The notes: generated by a model not told the origin, from the letters alone. A DNA stretch of 16,501 nucleotides from Persebacter sp051008975 (GCA_051008975.1 JBPCXA010000090.1:1-16501), one strand, 5' to 3'. Counted from the stretch's first letter, positions 1-7,398 are shown. A program made the numbers and translations.

Positions 1-125
1 AAAAACACGTCTGGGAGGGCGCCGACACGCTGGAATGGGAACTCCCGACTCCCGCCCCCTACCATTCCTTCCACACCCCGCCCAAAATCCGCTGGGAAGG
101 CCATCGGCCGGTGGTGGTGGAGTAA
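1..125 (+). CDS. ctaD: Cytochrome c oxidase subunit I, C-terminal fragment
   Basis: The reading frame is open from the window edge (first full codon at base 3) and stops with TAA at 123-125. The 40 visible residues include W-E-G-A-D-T-L-E-W, then P-x-P-x-P-Y-H-S-F, then P-P-K-I. This matches the conserved C-terminal tail of aa3-type heme-copper oxidase subunit I (typically W-G-A-x-T-L-E-W, then P-S-P-P-P-x-H-T-F). The protein is the membrane subunit that carries heme a and the heme a3/CuB centre and reduces oxygen at the end of the respiratory chain; those parts lie outside the window. The next gene starts only 4 bases after the stop and is not a cytochrome oxidase assembly gene (ctaG), which often follows. 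Family assignment rests on this short tail alone, but the pattern is distinctive. Confidence 0.8.
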   Translation, partial: KHVWEGADTLEWELPTPAPYHSFHTPPKIRWEGHRPVVVE

Positions 126-129
126 GGTG

Positions 130-828
130 ATGGCGGAGAAAGGCAAAAAGGGATTCGTTTATCTTCTCACTAATCTGTATATGCCGGATCTGGTGAAGAT
201 CGGGCGTTGCGATTCGGACGACGAGAAGAAGTTGACTACGCGGGTGTCTTCGCTGTATAGCGGACAATCTGGCGTCCCGGTGCGCTTTGATATCCGGCAT
301 GTCATTCGGGTGAACAATCCGAGGCACGTTGAAAAAGAGCTGCATGAAGCGTTCAAGGACGAACGCGTGAATCCGCGAAGAGAATTCTTTGAGGTCGCGC
401 ACGAAACAGAGAACGAACAAGGCACGATCAAGAAATTGATTCGTCTGATGAACTTAATTGGCGAACCGATTAAAGTCGGCAATCTGCAGCCGGACGCGGG
501 CATAGAGCGGGTGGATGAAGAGGCGCATGACCGTGCGGCGCGCAAGATTAAGAGACGCGCCCGGTTCAATTTTGACATCGTCGAGATTGACGAGGACGCG
601 GTGTTGACTTTTTCCAAGGATTCGAGCATTACCGCGACAGTGGTGGGCGGGAATGTCATAAAGTACGAAGGCGAACAAACGACGCTTTCGGACGCCACTG
701 CCAGAATTCTCAGAGAAAAATTCGGCGGCAGTAGCAAAAAGGGCTATTCGGGACCTTTGCATTGGGAATACAACGGCGAAATTTTGGACGAACTCCGCAG
801 ACGGTTGGAAAGCGGCGAATCAGAATAA
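130..828 (+). CDS. GIY-YIG-type (T5orf172-like) protein with C-terminal RAMA-like domain
   Basis: I chose ATG 130 (232 residues) over the adjoining GTG 127 because GGAG at 119-122 sits 7 bases upstream of it. Residues 8-95 fit the T5orf172/MUG113 branch of the GIY-YIG nuclease superfamily: G-F-V-Y at 8-11, V-K-I-G-R at 22-26, an S-L-Y-S-G-x-S-G-V-P-V-R-F block, a V-E-K-E-L-H helix and R-R-E-F-F-E-V. A basic linker follows (K-I-K-R-R-A-R). Residues about 140-230 resemble the small RAMA domain found with restriction enzymes and adenine methylases: A-x-L-T-F, I-T-A-T-V-V, L-S-D-A, and a G-P-L-H-W-E-Y-N-G-E-I-L motif near the end. RAMA is inferred from the motif pattern, with no search run. The gene may be a DNA-modification-sensing nuclease, but nuclease activity is unproven because many T5orf172 proteins have no tested function. 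It lies directly behind the cytochrome oxidase gene and is not next to the restriction operon. Confidence 0.7.
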   Translation: MAEKGKKGFVYLLTNLYMPDLVKIGRCDSDDEKKLTTRVSSLYSGQSGVPVRFDIRHVIRVNNPRHVEKELHEAFKDERVNPRREFFEVAHETENEQGTIKKLIRLMNLIGEPIKVGNLQPDAGIERVDEEAHDRAARKIKRRARFNFDIVEIDEDAVLTFSKDSSITATVVGGNVIKYEGEQTTLSDATARILREKFGGSSKKGYSGPLHWEYNGEILDELRRRLESGESE

Positions 829-1029
829 ACATTATCCGCCGCGCCGCATAAATTCGCGGTAGGCGGCGGAGTCGTTGCGCGGCGAATTTAAACCCGGATT
901 TGTCCGTGCGCTATGCCGTATCCCGCTTCTTCGTCCGGGAGTAGAATGTTCCGATGGGGATGTCGCATGTTCGCGACAAACCGCCCCAACTTGTGGGACG
1001 AAGCCCACCATGAGTTGTGGTTGGCAGCC

Positions 1030-1053
1030 CGCCGGACTTTGCGCGGCGTTTTT
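1030..1053 (+). terminator. Possible weak rho-independent terminator
   Basis: CGCCG at 1030-1034 pairs with CGGCG at 1044-1048 and is followed directly by TTTTT at 1049-1053. The stem is only 5 bp but all G/C. It could end a short RNA from the 840-1050 region. No coding region precedes it directly, so its meaning is uncertain. Confidence 0.35.
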
Positions 1054-1154
1054 CGCTTGTTCTTTGCCATATCGGCATTTTATCATAAAATAACGCCCGA
1101 TTTTGGCGGGAATCGGGCGGGCGGAGGAATTTTTTGCAAAAAAATCTTCGGATT

Positions 1155-1185
1155 TTGTGAATTTCGGGCGGAGTACGGTTATAAT
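1155..1185 (+). promoter_or_regulatory. Promoter of the TRAP binding-protein gene
   Basis: A perfect TATAAT at 1180-1185 is preceded by TTGTGA at 1155-1160 with a 19-base spacer, slightly long for sigma-70. It lies 47 bases before the ATG of the solute-binding-protein gene, which has an AAGGAG ribosome-binding site at 1221-1226. The box is clear; the -35 is moderate. Confidence 0.6.
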
Positions 1186-1232
1186 CGCGGAACCGCCCCG
1201 CTTTTGGCGGCGGATCAAACAAGGAGAGCAGT

Positions 1233-2333
1233 ATGAGAAGTATCACCAAAACTCTGGCGCTTGCGCTTTCGGCGGCGATTTTTGCCGCGCCGACCGCGTT
1301 CGCCAAAACGAAAATCCGCGTGCAGTCGGTCATTCCGTCGAAGGCGGACGAAGTCACGATGCTGCGGGATTACGCCGACAATGTGCGCGCGTTGACGCAG
1401 GGCGAAGTGGAAATTGAAGTCCTGCCGGCGGGCGCCGTCGTGGGCGTCAAGGAAACTTTGGACGCCGTGGACAAGGGGCTCATTGAGGGCGGCTTCGCGT
1501 GGACGCATTACTGGTCGGGCAAGCATCCGGCGGCGACGCTGTTCGGTTCGCCCACCGCCGGGGCGGGTCTCGGGCTGGACAATATCGCGTGGGTGTCGTG
1601 GTATATGTTCGGCGGCGGGCGCGCGCTGTACGACCAACTTTGGGACGAAATGGGCGTCAATGTCAAGGGATTGATGCTGCAGCCCGTCGGCCCCGAGGCG
1701 CTGGGATGGTTCAAGGAGCCGATCAACTCCCTGGACGACTTCCGCAAGTACAAGTACCGCGCGCCGCCCGGAATTCCCGGACAGACCTACAACGAAATCG
1801 GGGTTTCGGCGGTGGCGATGGGCGGCGGCGATATTTTGCCGGCGCTGGAACAGGGCAGAATTGACGCCGCCGAATGGTGCTGTCCCAAGCCCGACAGCGT
1901 TTTCGGCTTCCAAAAGGTGCTGAAACACTACTATTTGCAGGGGCTGCACCAGAACGTAGTGAACGCGGATTTGTACATCAACGGCGATGTATGGAATTCG
2001 CTCGCGCCCGAACACCAGAAGGCGATGGAAGTCGCCGCCGACGCCTCGCTGATGCGCTCGCTGGCCTATCGCATCTACGAAAACGGCAAGGCGTTGAAGG
2101 ATCTCACCGAGAATCACGGCGTCATTTTGCACGACACGCCCGCCGATTATTTTCCGGCGTTTATGGCGGCGGCGGGCAAACTGCTTGACAAAAACAAGCA
2201 GGAAAACGCCTTCTTTCTGAAAGTGTGGAACTCCATGCGCGACTTCGCCGAGGTGGCGGTGCCGTTTTGGGCCGGCGCGCAGACGTCCAACGCCAGTTTG
2301 GGCAAGGCGTACGCCGACAGTCTGAAGAAGTAG
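1233..2333 (+). CDS. dctP: TRAP transporter solute-binding protein, TakP/DctP family
   Basis: This 366-residue exported protein starts at ATG 1233, 6 bases behind AAGGAG. Residues 1-24 form a signal peptide (basic start, hydrophobic core, A-F-A then K), so the mature protein is periplasmic and delivers its ligand to the QM permease encoded next. Conserved blocks of the TakP / mannitol-chloroaromatic TRAP branch are visible: V-L-P-A-G-A-V-V, a G-x-x-Y-W-S-G-K-like segment, G-W-F-K-E-P-I-N-S-L-D-D, the R-A-P-P-G motif with the binding Arg, and G-G-G-D-I-L-P-A-L-E-Q-G-R-I-D-A-A-E-W. In characterised TakP proteins the Arg and the Glu/Asn that follow bind the carboxylate of alpha-keto acids such as pyruvate. 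By family, the likely ligand is a 2-oxo or hydroxy acid; the exact ligand cannot be read from sequence. A terminator-like hairpin follows. Confidence 0.9.
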   Translation: MRSITKTLALALSAAIFAAPTAFAKTKIRVQSVIPSKADEVTMLRDYADNVRALTQGEVEIEVLPAGAVVGVKETLDAVDKGLIEGGFAWTHYWSGKHPAATLFGSPTAGAGLGLDNIAWVSWYMFGGGRALYDQLWDEMGVNVKGLMLQPVGPEALGWFKEPINSLDDFRKYKYRAPPGIPGQTYNEIGVSAVAMGGGDILPALEQGRIDAAEWCCPKPDSVFGFQKVLKHYYLQGLHQNVVNADLYINGDVWNSLAPEHQKAMEVAADASLMRSLAYRIYENGKALKDLTENHGVILHDTPADYFPAFMAAAGKLLDKNKQENAFFLKVWNSMRDFAEVAVPFWAGAQTSNASLGKAYADSLKK

Positions 2334-2352
2334 GGCGGGGGCGTATTCCGCA

Positions 2353-2388
2353 AAAACGGCCGTCGTTCCGCGGCGGCCGTTTTGTTTT
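2353..2388 (+). terminator. Hairpin with T-rich tail between dctP and dctQ
   Basis: AAAACGGCCG at 2353-2362 pairs perfectly with CGGCCGTTTT at 2374-2383 (10-bp stem, 11-base loop), followed by GTTTT. It has the form of a rho-independent terminator. Because it sits between the binding-protein and permease genes of one operon, it probably lets only part of transcription continue, giving more binding protein than permease. Its tail touches the start codon of the next gene. Confidence 0.75.
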
Positions 2389-2991
2389 ATGACCGACGAA
2401 CGTCCCCCCGATTCCGGGCCGGCGCTGGACGACGAATTGATCGCCGGACGGCGGGAATTCGCGCCGCCGGACGACATGCCGCCGTGGATGGCGCGCACGG
2501 TGTACGGCATAGACAAATTTAACGCCGCCGTCGGGCGCGCTGTGTGCTGGCTGGTGGTGCCGATTTTCGCGGCGATGACCGTGGAAGTCGTAATGAGTAA
2601 ATTTTTTACGCCGACCTTGTGGGCTTTTGACGTCAGCCGGATGTTGTACGGCGCGCTGTTCATGCTGGGTTCGGGATATGCGCTGATGCGCGGCGTGCAT
2701 ATTCGCGCCGATTTTTTATATCGTCTCTGGCCCGCAAAAGTGCAGGGGGCGGTGGATTTTTTTCTGTATCTGATTTTTTATTTTCCCGGAATGCTGCTGT
2801 TTTTGTGGACTTCCGCGGACTACACGATGGAGGCGTGGGAGCGCGACGAGCGTCTGGATGACACCGCGTGGCGTCCGCTGGCGGCGCCGGCGCGGGCGGC
2901 GATGCCGGTCGGCGCGTTTTTGCTTTTGGTGCAGGGCATTTCCGAACTCTTGAAGAGTTATTACGCGATGACGCGCGGGCGCGAAAAATGA
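2389..2991 (+). CDS. dctQ: TRAP transporter small permease subunit, DctQ family
   Basis: This 200-residue inner-membrane protein has four predicted helices: about 45-68 (W-L-V-V-P-I-F-A-A-M), 85-105, 121-143 and 165-188. That is the DctQ topology, and R-M-L-Y-G-A-L-F-M-L-G-S-G-Y-A-L near 84-100 fits the family. DctQ pairs with DctM to form the sodium-driven translocator that accepts substrate from the binding protein. The N-terminus has about 40 hydrophilic residues before helix 1, longer than usual. No Shine-Dalgarno sequence precedes ATG 2389, since the terminator stem occupies that space. In-frame ATGs at 2476 and 2488 would give a more typical length but also lack a ribosome-binding site, so the start is uncertain. 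The gene overlaps dctM by 4 bases. Confidence 0.85.
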   Translation: MTDERPPDSGPALDDELIAGRREFAPPDDMPPWMARTVYGIDKFNAAVGRAVCWLVVPIFAAMTVEVVMSKFFTPTLWAFDVSRMLYGALFMLGSGYALMRGVHIRADFLYRLWPAKVQGAVDFFLYLIFYFPGMLLFLWTSADYTMEAWERDERLDDTAWRPLAAPARAAMPVGAFLLLVQGISELLKSYYAMTRGREK

Positions 2992-4307
2992 GCGAGGAAA
3001 TTATCGGGCTGGTGATGATCGCGGTGATGCTGCTGGCGATATTCGTCGGCTTTCCGATTTCGTTCACGCTGATCTTTCTGGGGCTGGTGTTCGGCTACTG
3101 GGGCTTCGGCGATCTGGTGTTTTGGCTGATGACCCTGCAGTTCAACAACATTATGCTGGAGCATACGCTCGCGGCGGTGCCGCTGTTCGTCTTTATGGGC
3201 ATAGTGATGGAGCAGGCGGGGCTGATGGAGCGGCTGTTTGAATCGGTGCGATTAATTTTGTCGCGGGTGCGCGGCGCGCTATATTTGGCGGTGTTGTTCG
3301 TGTCGGCGATTTTCGCCGCCGCGACGGGAATCGTCGGCGCGTCGGTGACGATTCTCGGAATTATGGCGGCGAAGACGATGAACCGCGCGAAATACGACGT
3401 CCGTCTTTCGGCCGGGGCGATTACCGCCGGGGGAACGTTGGGAATTTTAATTCCGCCGTCCATTATGCTGGTGGTGATGGGGCCGGTGCTGGAAGTGCCG
3501 GTGACCGATTTGTTCGCGGCGGCGGTAATTCCGGGCTTGATGATGGCGTTTTTGTACGCCTGCTACGCGGTGGGGCGCAGTTTGTTAAATCCGTCTTTGG
3601 GGCCGGCGATGCCGAAGGAGGAGCGGGCGGAGAGTATGGCGCAGGTATGGCGCGAATTTTTTCTGGGACTTGTGCCGCCGTCGTTGCTGGTATTTTCGGC
3701 TTTGGGGAGTATTCTCGCCGGCTATGCGACTCCGACCGAGGGGGCGGGCTGCGGGGCGATGGGCGCGCTTGCGTTGTCGCTGGCGTATCGCCGGCTGACT
3801 TGGCGGCGGCTGAACGACGCGCTGATTAAGACGCTGGAAATTTCGGCGCTGATTTTACTTTTGGTGGCGGCGTCCAATTTTTTCGGCGCGGTGTTTTCGC
3901 GTCTCGGCACGCCGCTGATGCTGACCGAAATTTTGCTGGATTTGGAGTTATCCAAAATGTCGGTGCTGCTTTTAATCATGGCGCTGATTTTCATTCTCGG
4001 CTGGCCGCTGGAATGGGTGCCGATCGTGCTGATCATCGTGCCGATTTTACTGCCGCTTTTGGAGCGTCTGGAAATTAATTTGCTGTGGTTCGGAATTTTG
4101 GTGGCGGTGAATTTGCAGACCGCGTGGCTGTCGCCGCCGGTGGCGTTGTCGGCGTATTTTTTGAAGGGCGTCGTGCCGGAATGGGACTTGAAGGACATTT
4201 ATTACGGGATGATGCAGTTCATGCTGATTCAATTGTTCGGTTTGGGGCTGATTTTGTTCTTCCCGCAAATCGCCCTCTGGCTGCCGGGCGTGATTTACGG
4301 GAATTAG
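2988..4307 (+). CDS. dctM: TRAP transporter large permease subunit, DctM family
   Basis: I chose ATG 2988 because it overlaps the dctQ stop codon (ATGA, 2988-2991), the usual coupled arrangement; the frame is open further upstream but runs inside dctQ. The 439-residue product has the usual DctM length and about 12 hydrophobic segments. Family motifs include V-G-F-P-I-S-F-T at about 19-26, V-P-L-F-V-F-M-G at about 64-71, A-A-A-T-G-I-V-G-A-S-V-T, the I-L-I-P-P-S-I motif, A-T-P-T-E-G-A-G, and W-L-S-P-P-V-A-L near the end. DctM is the main transport subunit, coupling uptake to the sodium gradient. The gene ends 23 bases before the restriction gene, whose promoter overlaps the spacer. Confidence 0.93.
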   Translation: MSEEIIGLVMIAVMLLAIFVGFPISFTLIFLGLVFGYWGFGDLVFWLMTLQFNNIMLEHTLAAVPLFVFMGIVMEQAGLMERLFESVRLILSRVRGALYLAVLFVSAIFAAATGIVGASVTILGIMAAKTMNRAKYDVRLSAGAITAGGTLGILIPPSIMLVVMGPVLEVPVTDLFAAAVIPGLMMAFLYACYAVGRSLLNPSLGPAMPKEERAESMAQVWREFFLGLVPPSLLVFSALGSILAGYATPTEGAGCGAMGALALSLAYRRLTWRRLNDALIKTLEISALILLLVAASNFFGAVFSRLGTPLMLTEILLDLELSKMSVLLLIMALIFILGWPLEWVPIVLIIVPILLPLLERLEINLLWFGILVAVNLQTAWLSPPVALSAYFLKGVVPEWDLKDIYYGMMQFMLIQLFGLGLILFFPQIALWLPGVIYGN

Positions 4308-4324
4308 GCGGCGTCCGGTATAAT
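4294..4324 (+). promoter_or_regulatory. Promoter of the restriction-modification operon (leaderless-type spacing)
   Basis: TATAAT at 4319-4324 lies inside the small palindrome GGTATAATACC. TTTACG at 4294-4299 (19-base spacer) or TTACGG one base later is a weak -35. Transcription would start about 6-8 bases downstream, at or beside the ATG at 4331, and no Shine-Dalgarno sequence is present. The mRNA is therefore predicted to be leaderless. Confidence 0.6.
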
Positions 4325-4330
4325 ACCAAC

Positions 4331-5029
4331 ATGTCAGATTTAAGGGACGGTTTTCTGCGATGCATTCGGGCTTCATACCAAAAATATAATGAATCCGGAG
4401 CGCGCAGTACGGAGAAGTTAAAGCCCGCGCATCGCTGGCTGGCGGACGCGTTTCAGGAGCGGCTGGGCGGTGATTATCAGACGCGCGGAATGCGGGACGA
4501 CGATTCCAATGCGCGGGAGGCGCGGGCGTCCGGACTGTATTACGACAAAAAAATTGATGTCGCCGCCCTGCATCGGGGCGAAATTGTTTCCGGCGTCGGA
4601 TTCAAATTCGTCACCTCCAACTACAAACAGAACAGCAGAAATTATTTTGAGAGTTTGCTCGGCGAGACCGCCAACCTGCGGCGCGGTGATCTCGGTTACG
4701 GCGCGCTGATGGTGTTGCCGTCGGTCGTGGAATATCTCTCGAAAGGCGGCGGAGTGCAAAAATTTGAGATTATTAATTCGCATAATCTGGAGCCGTATCT
4801 CCGGCTGCACCTTGACCGCGATTTTCCGCACAAGTCCGACGCGATCGGTATTGTGTTTGTGGATATTGATTATGCCGCCCGCCGCGTAGAAAGGCTGACT
4901 GACATTGACAAGACCGAGTTCAGCCCGGAAATTAAGAATTTTCTTAAGACCGGCGCGAGTTTGGAAAACTTTTTCAATGTTTTCGTTAAACTGACCGAAT
5001 ACAAGGCGGCGAAATTGTCATGCCGTTGA
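4331..5029 (+). CDS. Putative type II restriction endonuclease
   Basis: I chose ATG 4331 (232 residues); the open frame further upstream lies inside dctM. The assignment rests mainly on context: the stop overlaps by 10 bases the start of an N6-adenine DNA methyltransferase gene. In sequence, residues 70-115 look like the core of a PD-(D/E)XK-type nuclease: Y-Y-D-K-K-I-D-V with D76, then G-V-G-F-K-F with K92 where the E-x-K strand would be, then N-Y-K-Q-N, N-Y-F-E-S-L-L-G-E-T-A-N (E107, E112). I recognise this block as typical of restriction-enzyme-like proteins but cannot name the subtype or the target site. If real, it cuts unmethylated DNA that the next gene product protects. The second acidic residue of the E-x-K motif appears to be Gly90, so the metal-binding residues need structural checking. 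Confidence 0.65.
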   Translation: MSDLRDGFLRCIRASYQKYNESGARSTEKLKPAHRWLADAFQERLGGDYQTRGMRDDDSNAREARASGLYYDKKIDVAALHRGEIVSGVGFKFVTSNYKQNSRNYFESLLGETANLRRGDLGYGALMVLPSVVEYLSKGGGVQKFEIINSHNLEPYLRLHLDRDFPHKSDAIGIVFVDIDYAARRVERLTDIDKTEFSPEIKNFLKTGASLENFFNVFVKLTEYKAAKLSCR

Positions 5030-6576
5030 GGAATGACATCGGCGAACGAAAGCGGCGCGGCGTCGTGTATACGCCGCGATGGGTTGTCGACGAAATTCTT
5101 TCGCGCGTTTGCGGCGGCGGGCTGCGCGGGCGGCTGCTGTGCGATCCGGCGTGCGGCGACGGTAATTTTTTGGTCGCGGCGGCGGAACAGATAATTTCCG
5201 AAAAAGGCGAACGTAAACGTCTTAAGAAAGATCTGCAAGACGGAATTTGCGGCTTTGATTCCGATCCCGACGCTTTGCGAAAATGCCGCGCGCGTTTGGA
5301 CGCCGTCGCGTGGGCGAGAGGCGTGCGCGCGAAAATCAATTGGAATCTTCGCGAGATGGACAGCGTCGACAAAAACCGCGTCTCGGAATACTTCGGCGCG
5401 TTTGATTTTGTCGTCGGCAATCCGCCGTATATCCGCATTCAACATTTGCCGAAGGAGACGCGCGCGCGTCTGGCGGCGCAATGGCGGTCGGCGGCGCGCG
5501 GCTGCTGCGACATTTATATGGCGTTTTTTGAGGCGGGGCTGCGTTTGTTGCACGCGCGCGGCAAACTCGGCTATATTACGCCGAACGGTTTCGCTAAGAC
5601 CGACGCGGGAAAACCGCTGCGCGAAATGTTGTCCGAAGAGGGCGTCGTTAAAACTCTGATCGATTTCGGCGAGCATCAGGTTTTTTCCGGCGCGACGACC
5701 TATTCGCTGATTACAATTTTGGATCGCAACGCGAACGGCGCGGCGGCGCGTTTATACCGTTATGACGGCGCGAAAATCCGGTTTTGCGATGTGATGAGGC
5801 GCGGACGGCTGCGCGCGTCGCGGTGGGATTTGTGCGGGCGCGAAGAATATGCGCGGGTGCGAAAAATTCGCGAACGCGGCGCGCCGCTCGGCGAAATCGC
5901 CGATATTTATGTGGGCGTGCAGACGCTGGCGGACGACGTTTTTATTTTGGAACATGCCGGCGAAGACGGCGATCTTTTCGTCTGCGGAACGGCGGACGGC
6001 GAAATCGTCCGTCTGGAAAAGGCGGCGACGCTGCCGATATTAAAAGTGTCGGTGATGAAGAACGGAAGCGATCCCAAAAACCGGATTATCGTCTGCCCCT
6101 ATCGTTTGGAATCTTCGCGGATGCCGTCATTGATTCCCGAGGATGAAATGCGCGCGCGTTTTCCGCGGGCGTTCGCCTATTTGCGCCGCCGCAAGCGGCG
6201 TCTGCTGATGCGCGACAAGGGCGCGTTCCGCGGGGCGTGGTACGCCTACGGGCGCGAAATTAATTTGCGGAAAACTTTGGGCGACAAAATTCTTACCGCC
6301 GGAATGAACCGCGCGCCCAACTTTATGAAATGCCCCGCGCCGCGATACACTTTTTATTCGGGGTATGCCGTTAAAATTAAGAACGCCGCCGTCTCCTCCG
6401 ACGAACTGCTGGCGCAGCTGAATTCGGATGACATGGATTTTTTCATCCGCCGCACCGCGCGCGATTATCGCAACGGATGGAAATCTTACGCCAAGGCGTT
6501 TATCAAAGATTTCGGCGTCGCCGTCGTGCGTGATAAACTTTGCCGCGAACCGTTCGTGCGCGGGGGAAAAGAATGA
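5020..6576 (+). CDS. N6-adenine DNA methyltransferase (TaqI/Eco57I-like)
   Basis: This 518-residue protein starts at ATG 5020, overlapping the upstream gene by 10 bases. The N-terminal half holds the gamma-class adenine methyltransferase motifs in order: motif X with G-V-V-Y-T-P (14-19), motif I D-P-A-C-G-D-G-N-F-L (42-51) for S-adenosylmethionine, and catalytic motif IV N-P-P-Y (134-137). G-K-L-G-Y-I-T-P-N-G-F and the R-E-M-L helix follow. The C-terminal half (about 270-518) is the expected region for target recognition, with Y-I-x-V-G-V-Q-T-L and R-x-I-N-L-R-K-T-L-like segments as in TaqI-type enzymes. It methylates adenine in a specific site and most likely protects host DNA from the neighbouring nuclease. 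The gene ends in a 4-base ATGA overlap with a short-chain dehydrogenase gene, an odd partner. The recognition site cannot be read from the sequence. Confidence 0.9.
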   Translation: MPLRNDIGERKRRGVVYTPRWVVDEILSRVCGGGLRGRLLCDPACGDGNFLVAAAEQIISEKGERKRLKKDLQDGICGFDSDPDALRKCRARLDAVAWARGVRAKINWNLREMDSVDKNRVSEYFGAFDFVVGNPPYIRIQHLPKETRARLAAQWRSAARGCCDIYMAFFEAGLRLLHARGKLGYITPNGFAKTDAGKPLREMLSEEGVVKTLIDFGEHQVFSGATTYSLITILDRNANGAAARLYRYDGAKIRFCDVMRRGRLRASRWDLCGREEYARVRKIRERGAPLGEIADIYVGVQTLADDVFILEHAGEDGDLFVCGTADGEIVRLEKAATLPILKVSVMKNGSDPKNRIIVCPYRLESSRMPSLIPEDEMRARFPRAFAYLRRRKRRLLMRDKGAFRGAWYAYGREINLRKTLGDKILTAGMNRAPNFMKCPAPRYTFYSGYAVKIKNAAVSSDELLAQLNSDDMDFFIRRTARDYRNGWKSYAKAFIKDFGVAVVRDKLCREPFVRGGKE

Positions 6577-7367
6577 ACAATTACGGTCTCGAAAAAATGT
6601 TCTCTTTGCGCGGGCGCGCGGCGGCGGTGAGCGGCGGCGGGTCGGGAATCGGGCGGCGAATCGCGTTCGCGCTGGCGGCGGCCGGGGCGGATGTCGTGCT
6701 GGTCGGGCGGCGCGAACATTTGCTGAAAGAGGCGGCGGCGGAAATTGACGATTTCGCCGGGCGGACGCGCGCGAAAACGGTCGCCGCCGATTTGTCGGAA
6801 ACCGAAGACATTCCGCGCGTCGCCGCGCGAATTTCCGAATGTTTCGGCGCGCCGCGTATTTTGGTGAACGCCGCCGGAGTCAATTTGCGGTCGTCTTCGG
6901 AGCCGGCGGATTCGGCGCGCGACATTACGCCGCAGTCGTGGGCGCGGACGATGGCGGTGAATTTGGCGGCGCCGTTTTTTCTTTCGCGCGCGCTGGCGGG
7001 CGGAATGTCCGGCGGCGGCGCGATCATTAACATCGGTTCGATGCAGACGGTGCGCGCCGGTTTGGGGGACGCCGCCTACACCGCCTCCAAGGGCGGAGTC
7101 GGGCAGTTGACGCGGGCGCTGGCGCGGATTTACGGGCGCGACGGGATTACCGCGAACGCGTTGCTGCCGGGATTTTTTCCCAGCGAAATGACCGACGTCG
7201 TGTTCGCCGATTCGCGGTTGGCGGCGCGGCTGGCGGATTCCACGATACTCGGACGCAACGGCGCGCTGTCGGATTTGGACGGGGCGGCGGTGTTTCTCGC
7301 GTCTCCGTCGGCGGCGTATATCACCGGCGCGCTTTTGCCGGTGGACGGCGGATTTTTGGCGAAGTAG
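6573..7367 (+). CDS. Short-chain dehydrogenase/reductase (SDR family)
   Basis: I chose ATG 6573, which overlaps the methyltransferase stop codon (ATGA at 6573-6576), giving 264 residues, normal for a classical SDR. The cofactor motif S-G-G-G-S-G-I-G is at 20-27 (Ser replaces the usual first Thr), N-A-A-G at 99-102, and the catalytic set is Ser156, Tyr169 and Lys173 (Y-T-A-S-K), with the usual 13-residue Ser-Tyr spacing. A conserved P-G-F-F segment and the C-terminal G-A-L-L-P-V-D-G-G-F are also present. The enzyme reduces or oxidises an alcohol/carbonyl with NAD(P)(H) in the cytoplasm. It resembles gluconate 5-dehydrogenase or 3-oxoacyl-reductase-like members, but the substrate is unknown. 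Its translational coupling to a restriction-modification pair is unusual and does not by itself show a shared function. Confidence 0.88.
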   Translation: MNNYGLEKMFSLRGRAAAVSGGGSGIGRRIAFALAAAGADVVLVGRREHLLKEAAAEIDDFAGRTRAKTVAADLSETEDIPRVAARISECFGAPRILVNAAGVNLRSSSEPADSARDITPQSWARTMAVNLAAPFFLSRALAGGMSGGGAIINIGSMQTVRAGLGDAAYTASKGGVGQLTRALARIYGRDGITANALLPGFFPSEMTDVVFADSRLAARLADSTILGRNGALSDLDGAAVFLASPSAAYITGALLPVDGGFLAK

Positions 7368-7398
7368 ACGAAACGGAAAACGGGCGGGCGGCGTCCCG

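Larger units (their letters stand above)
829..1232. other. Gene-free 404-bp stretch rich in inverted repeats
   Basis: I find no convincing coding region on either strand. The stretch holds several inverted repeats. TAAATTCGC at 849-857 pairs with GCGAATTTA at 882-890. GTCGC and GCGAC form a hairpin around 961-976, enclosed by GGGG and CCCC. CAACT..TGTGGG pairs with CCCAC..AGTTG at about 988-1018. The AT-rich palindrome ATTTTATCATAAAAT lies at 1077-1091, and a 9-bp perfect stem CGCCCGATT/AATCGGGCG at 1094-1119. The dctP promoter lies at its right end. I compared it by eye with tmRNA, 4.5S SRP RNA, RNase P RNA and 6S RNA and could not match any, so any RNA gene here is only a possibility. Confidence 0.5.

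Noticed and set aside
842..1053. tmRNA, 4.5S RNA, RNase P RNA or 6S RNA gene
   Set aside because: A minus-strand N-D-S-A-A-Y stretch recalls a tmRNA tag and ATGTTCGC recalls 6S RNA, but the tag ends R-R-G-G, and the tRNA-like ends, SRP loop and 6S closing stem are all missing.
1094..1119. Perfect 9-bp stem as a + strand terminator
   Set aside because: The T run lies 11 bases beyond the stem, not directly after it; on the minus strand a T-rich tail follows, but no gene is there to terminate.
1215..2663. 482-residue open frame on the minus strand
   Set aside because: It is antisense to the TRAP binding-protein gene, has no family motifs or ribosome-binding site, and shows the same R/H-rich composition.
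4085..4330. Upstream extension of the restriction gene frame
   Set aside because: It overlaps the last 220 bases of dctM in another frame; ATG 4331 right after the promoter gives a sensible start.
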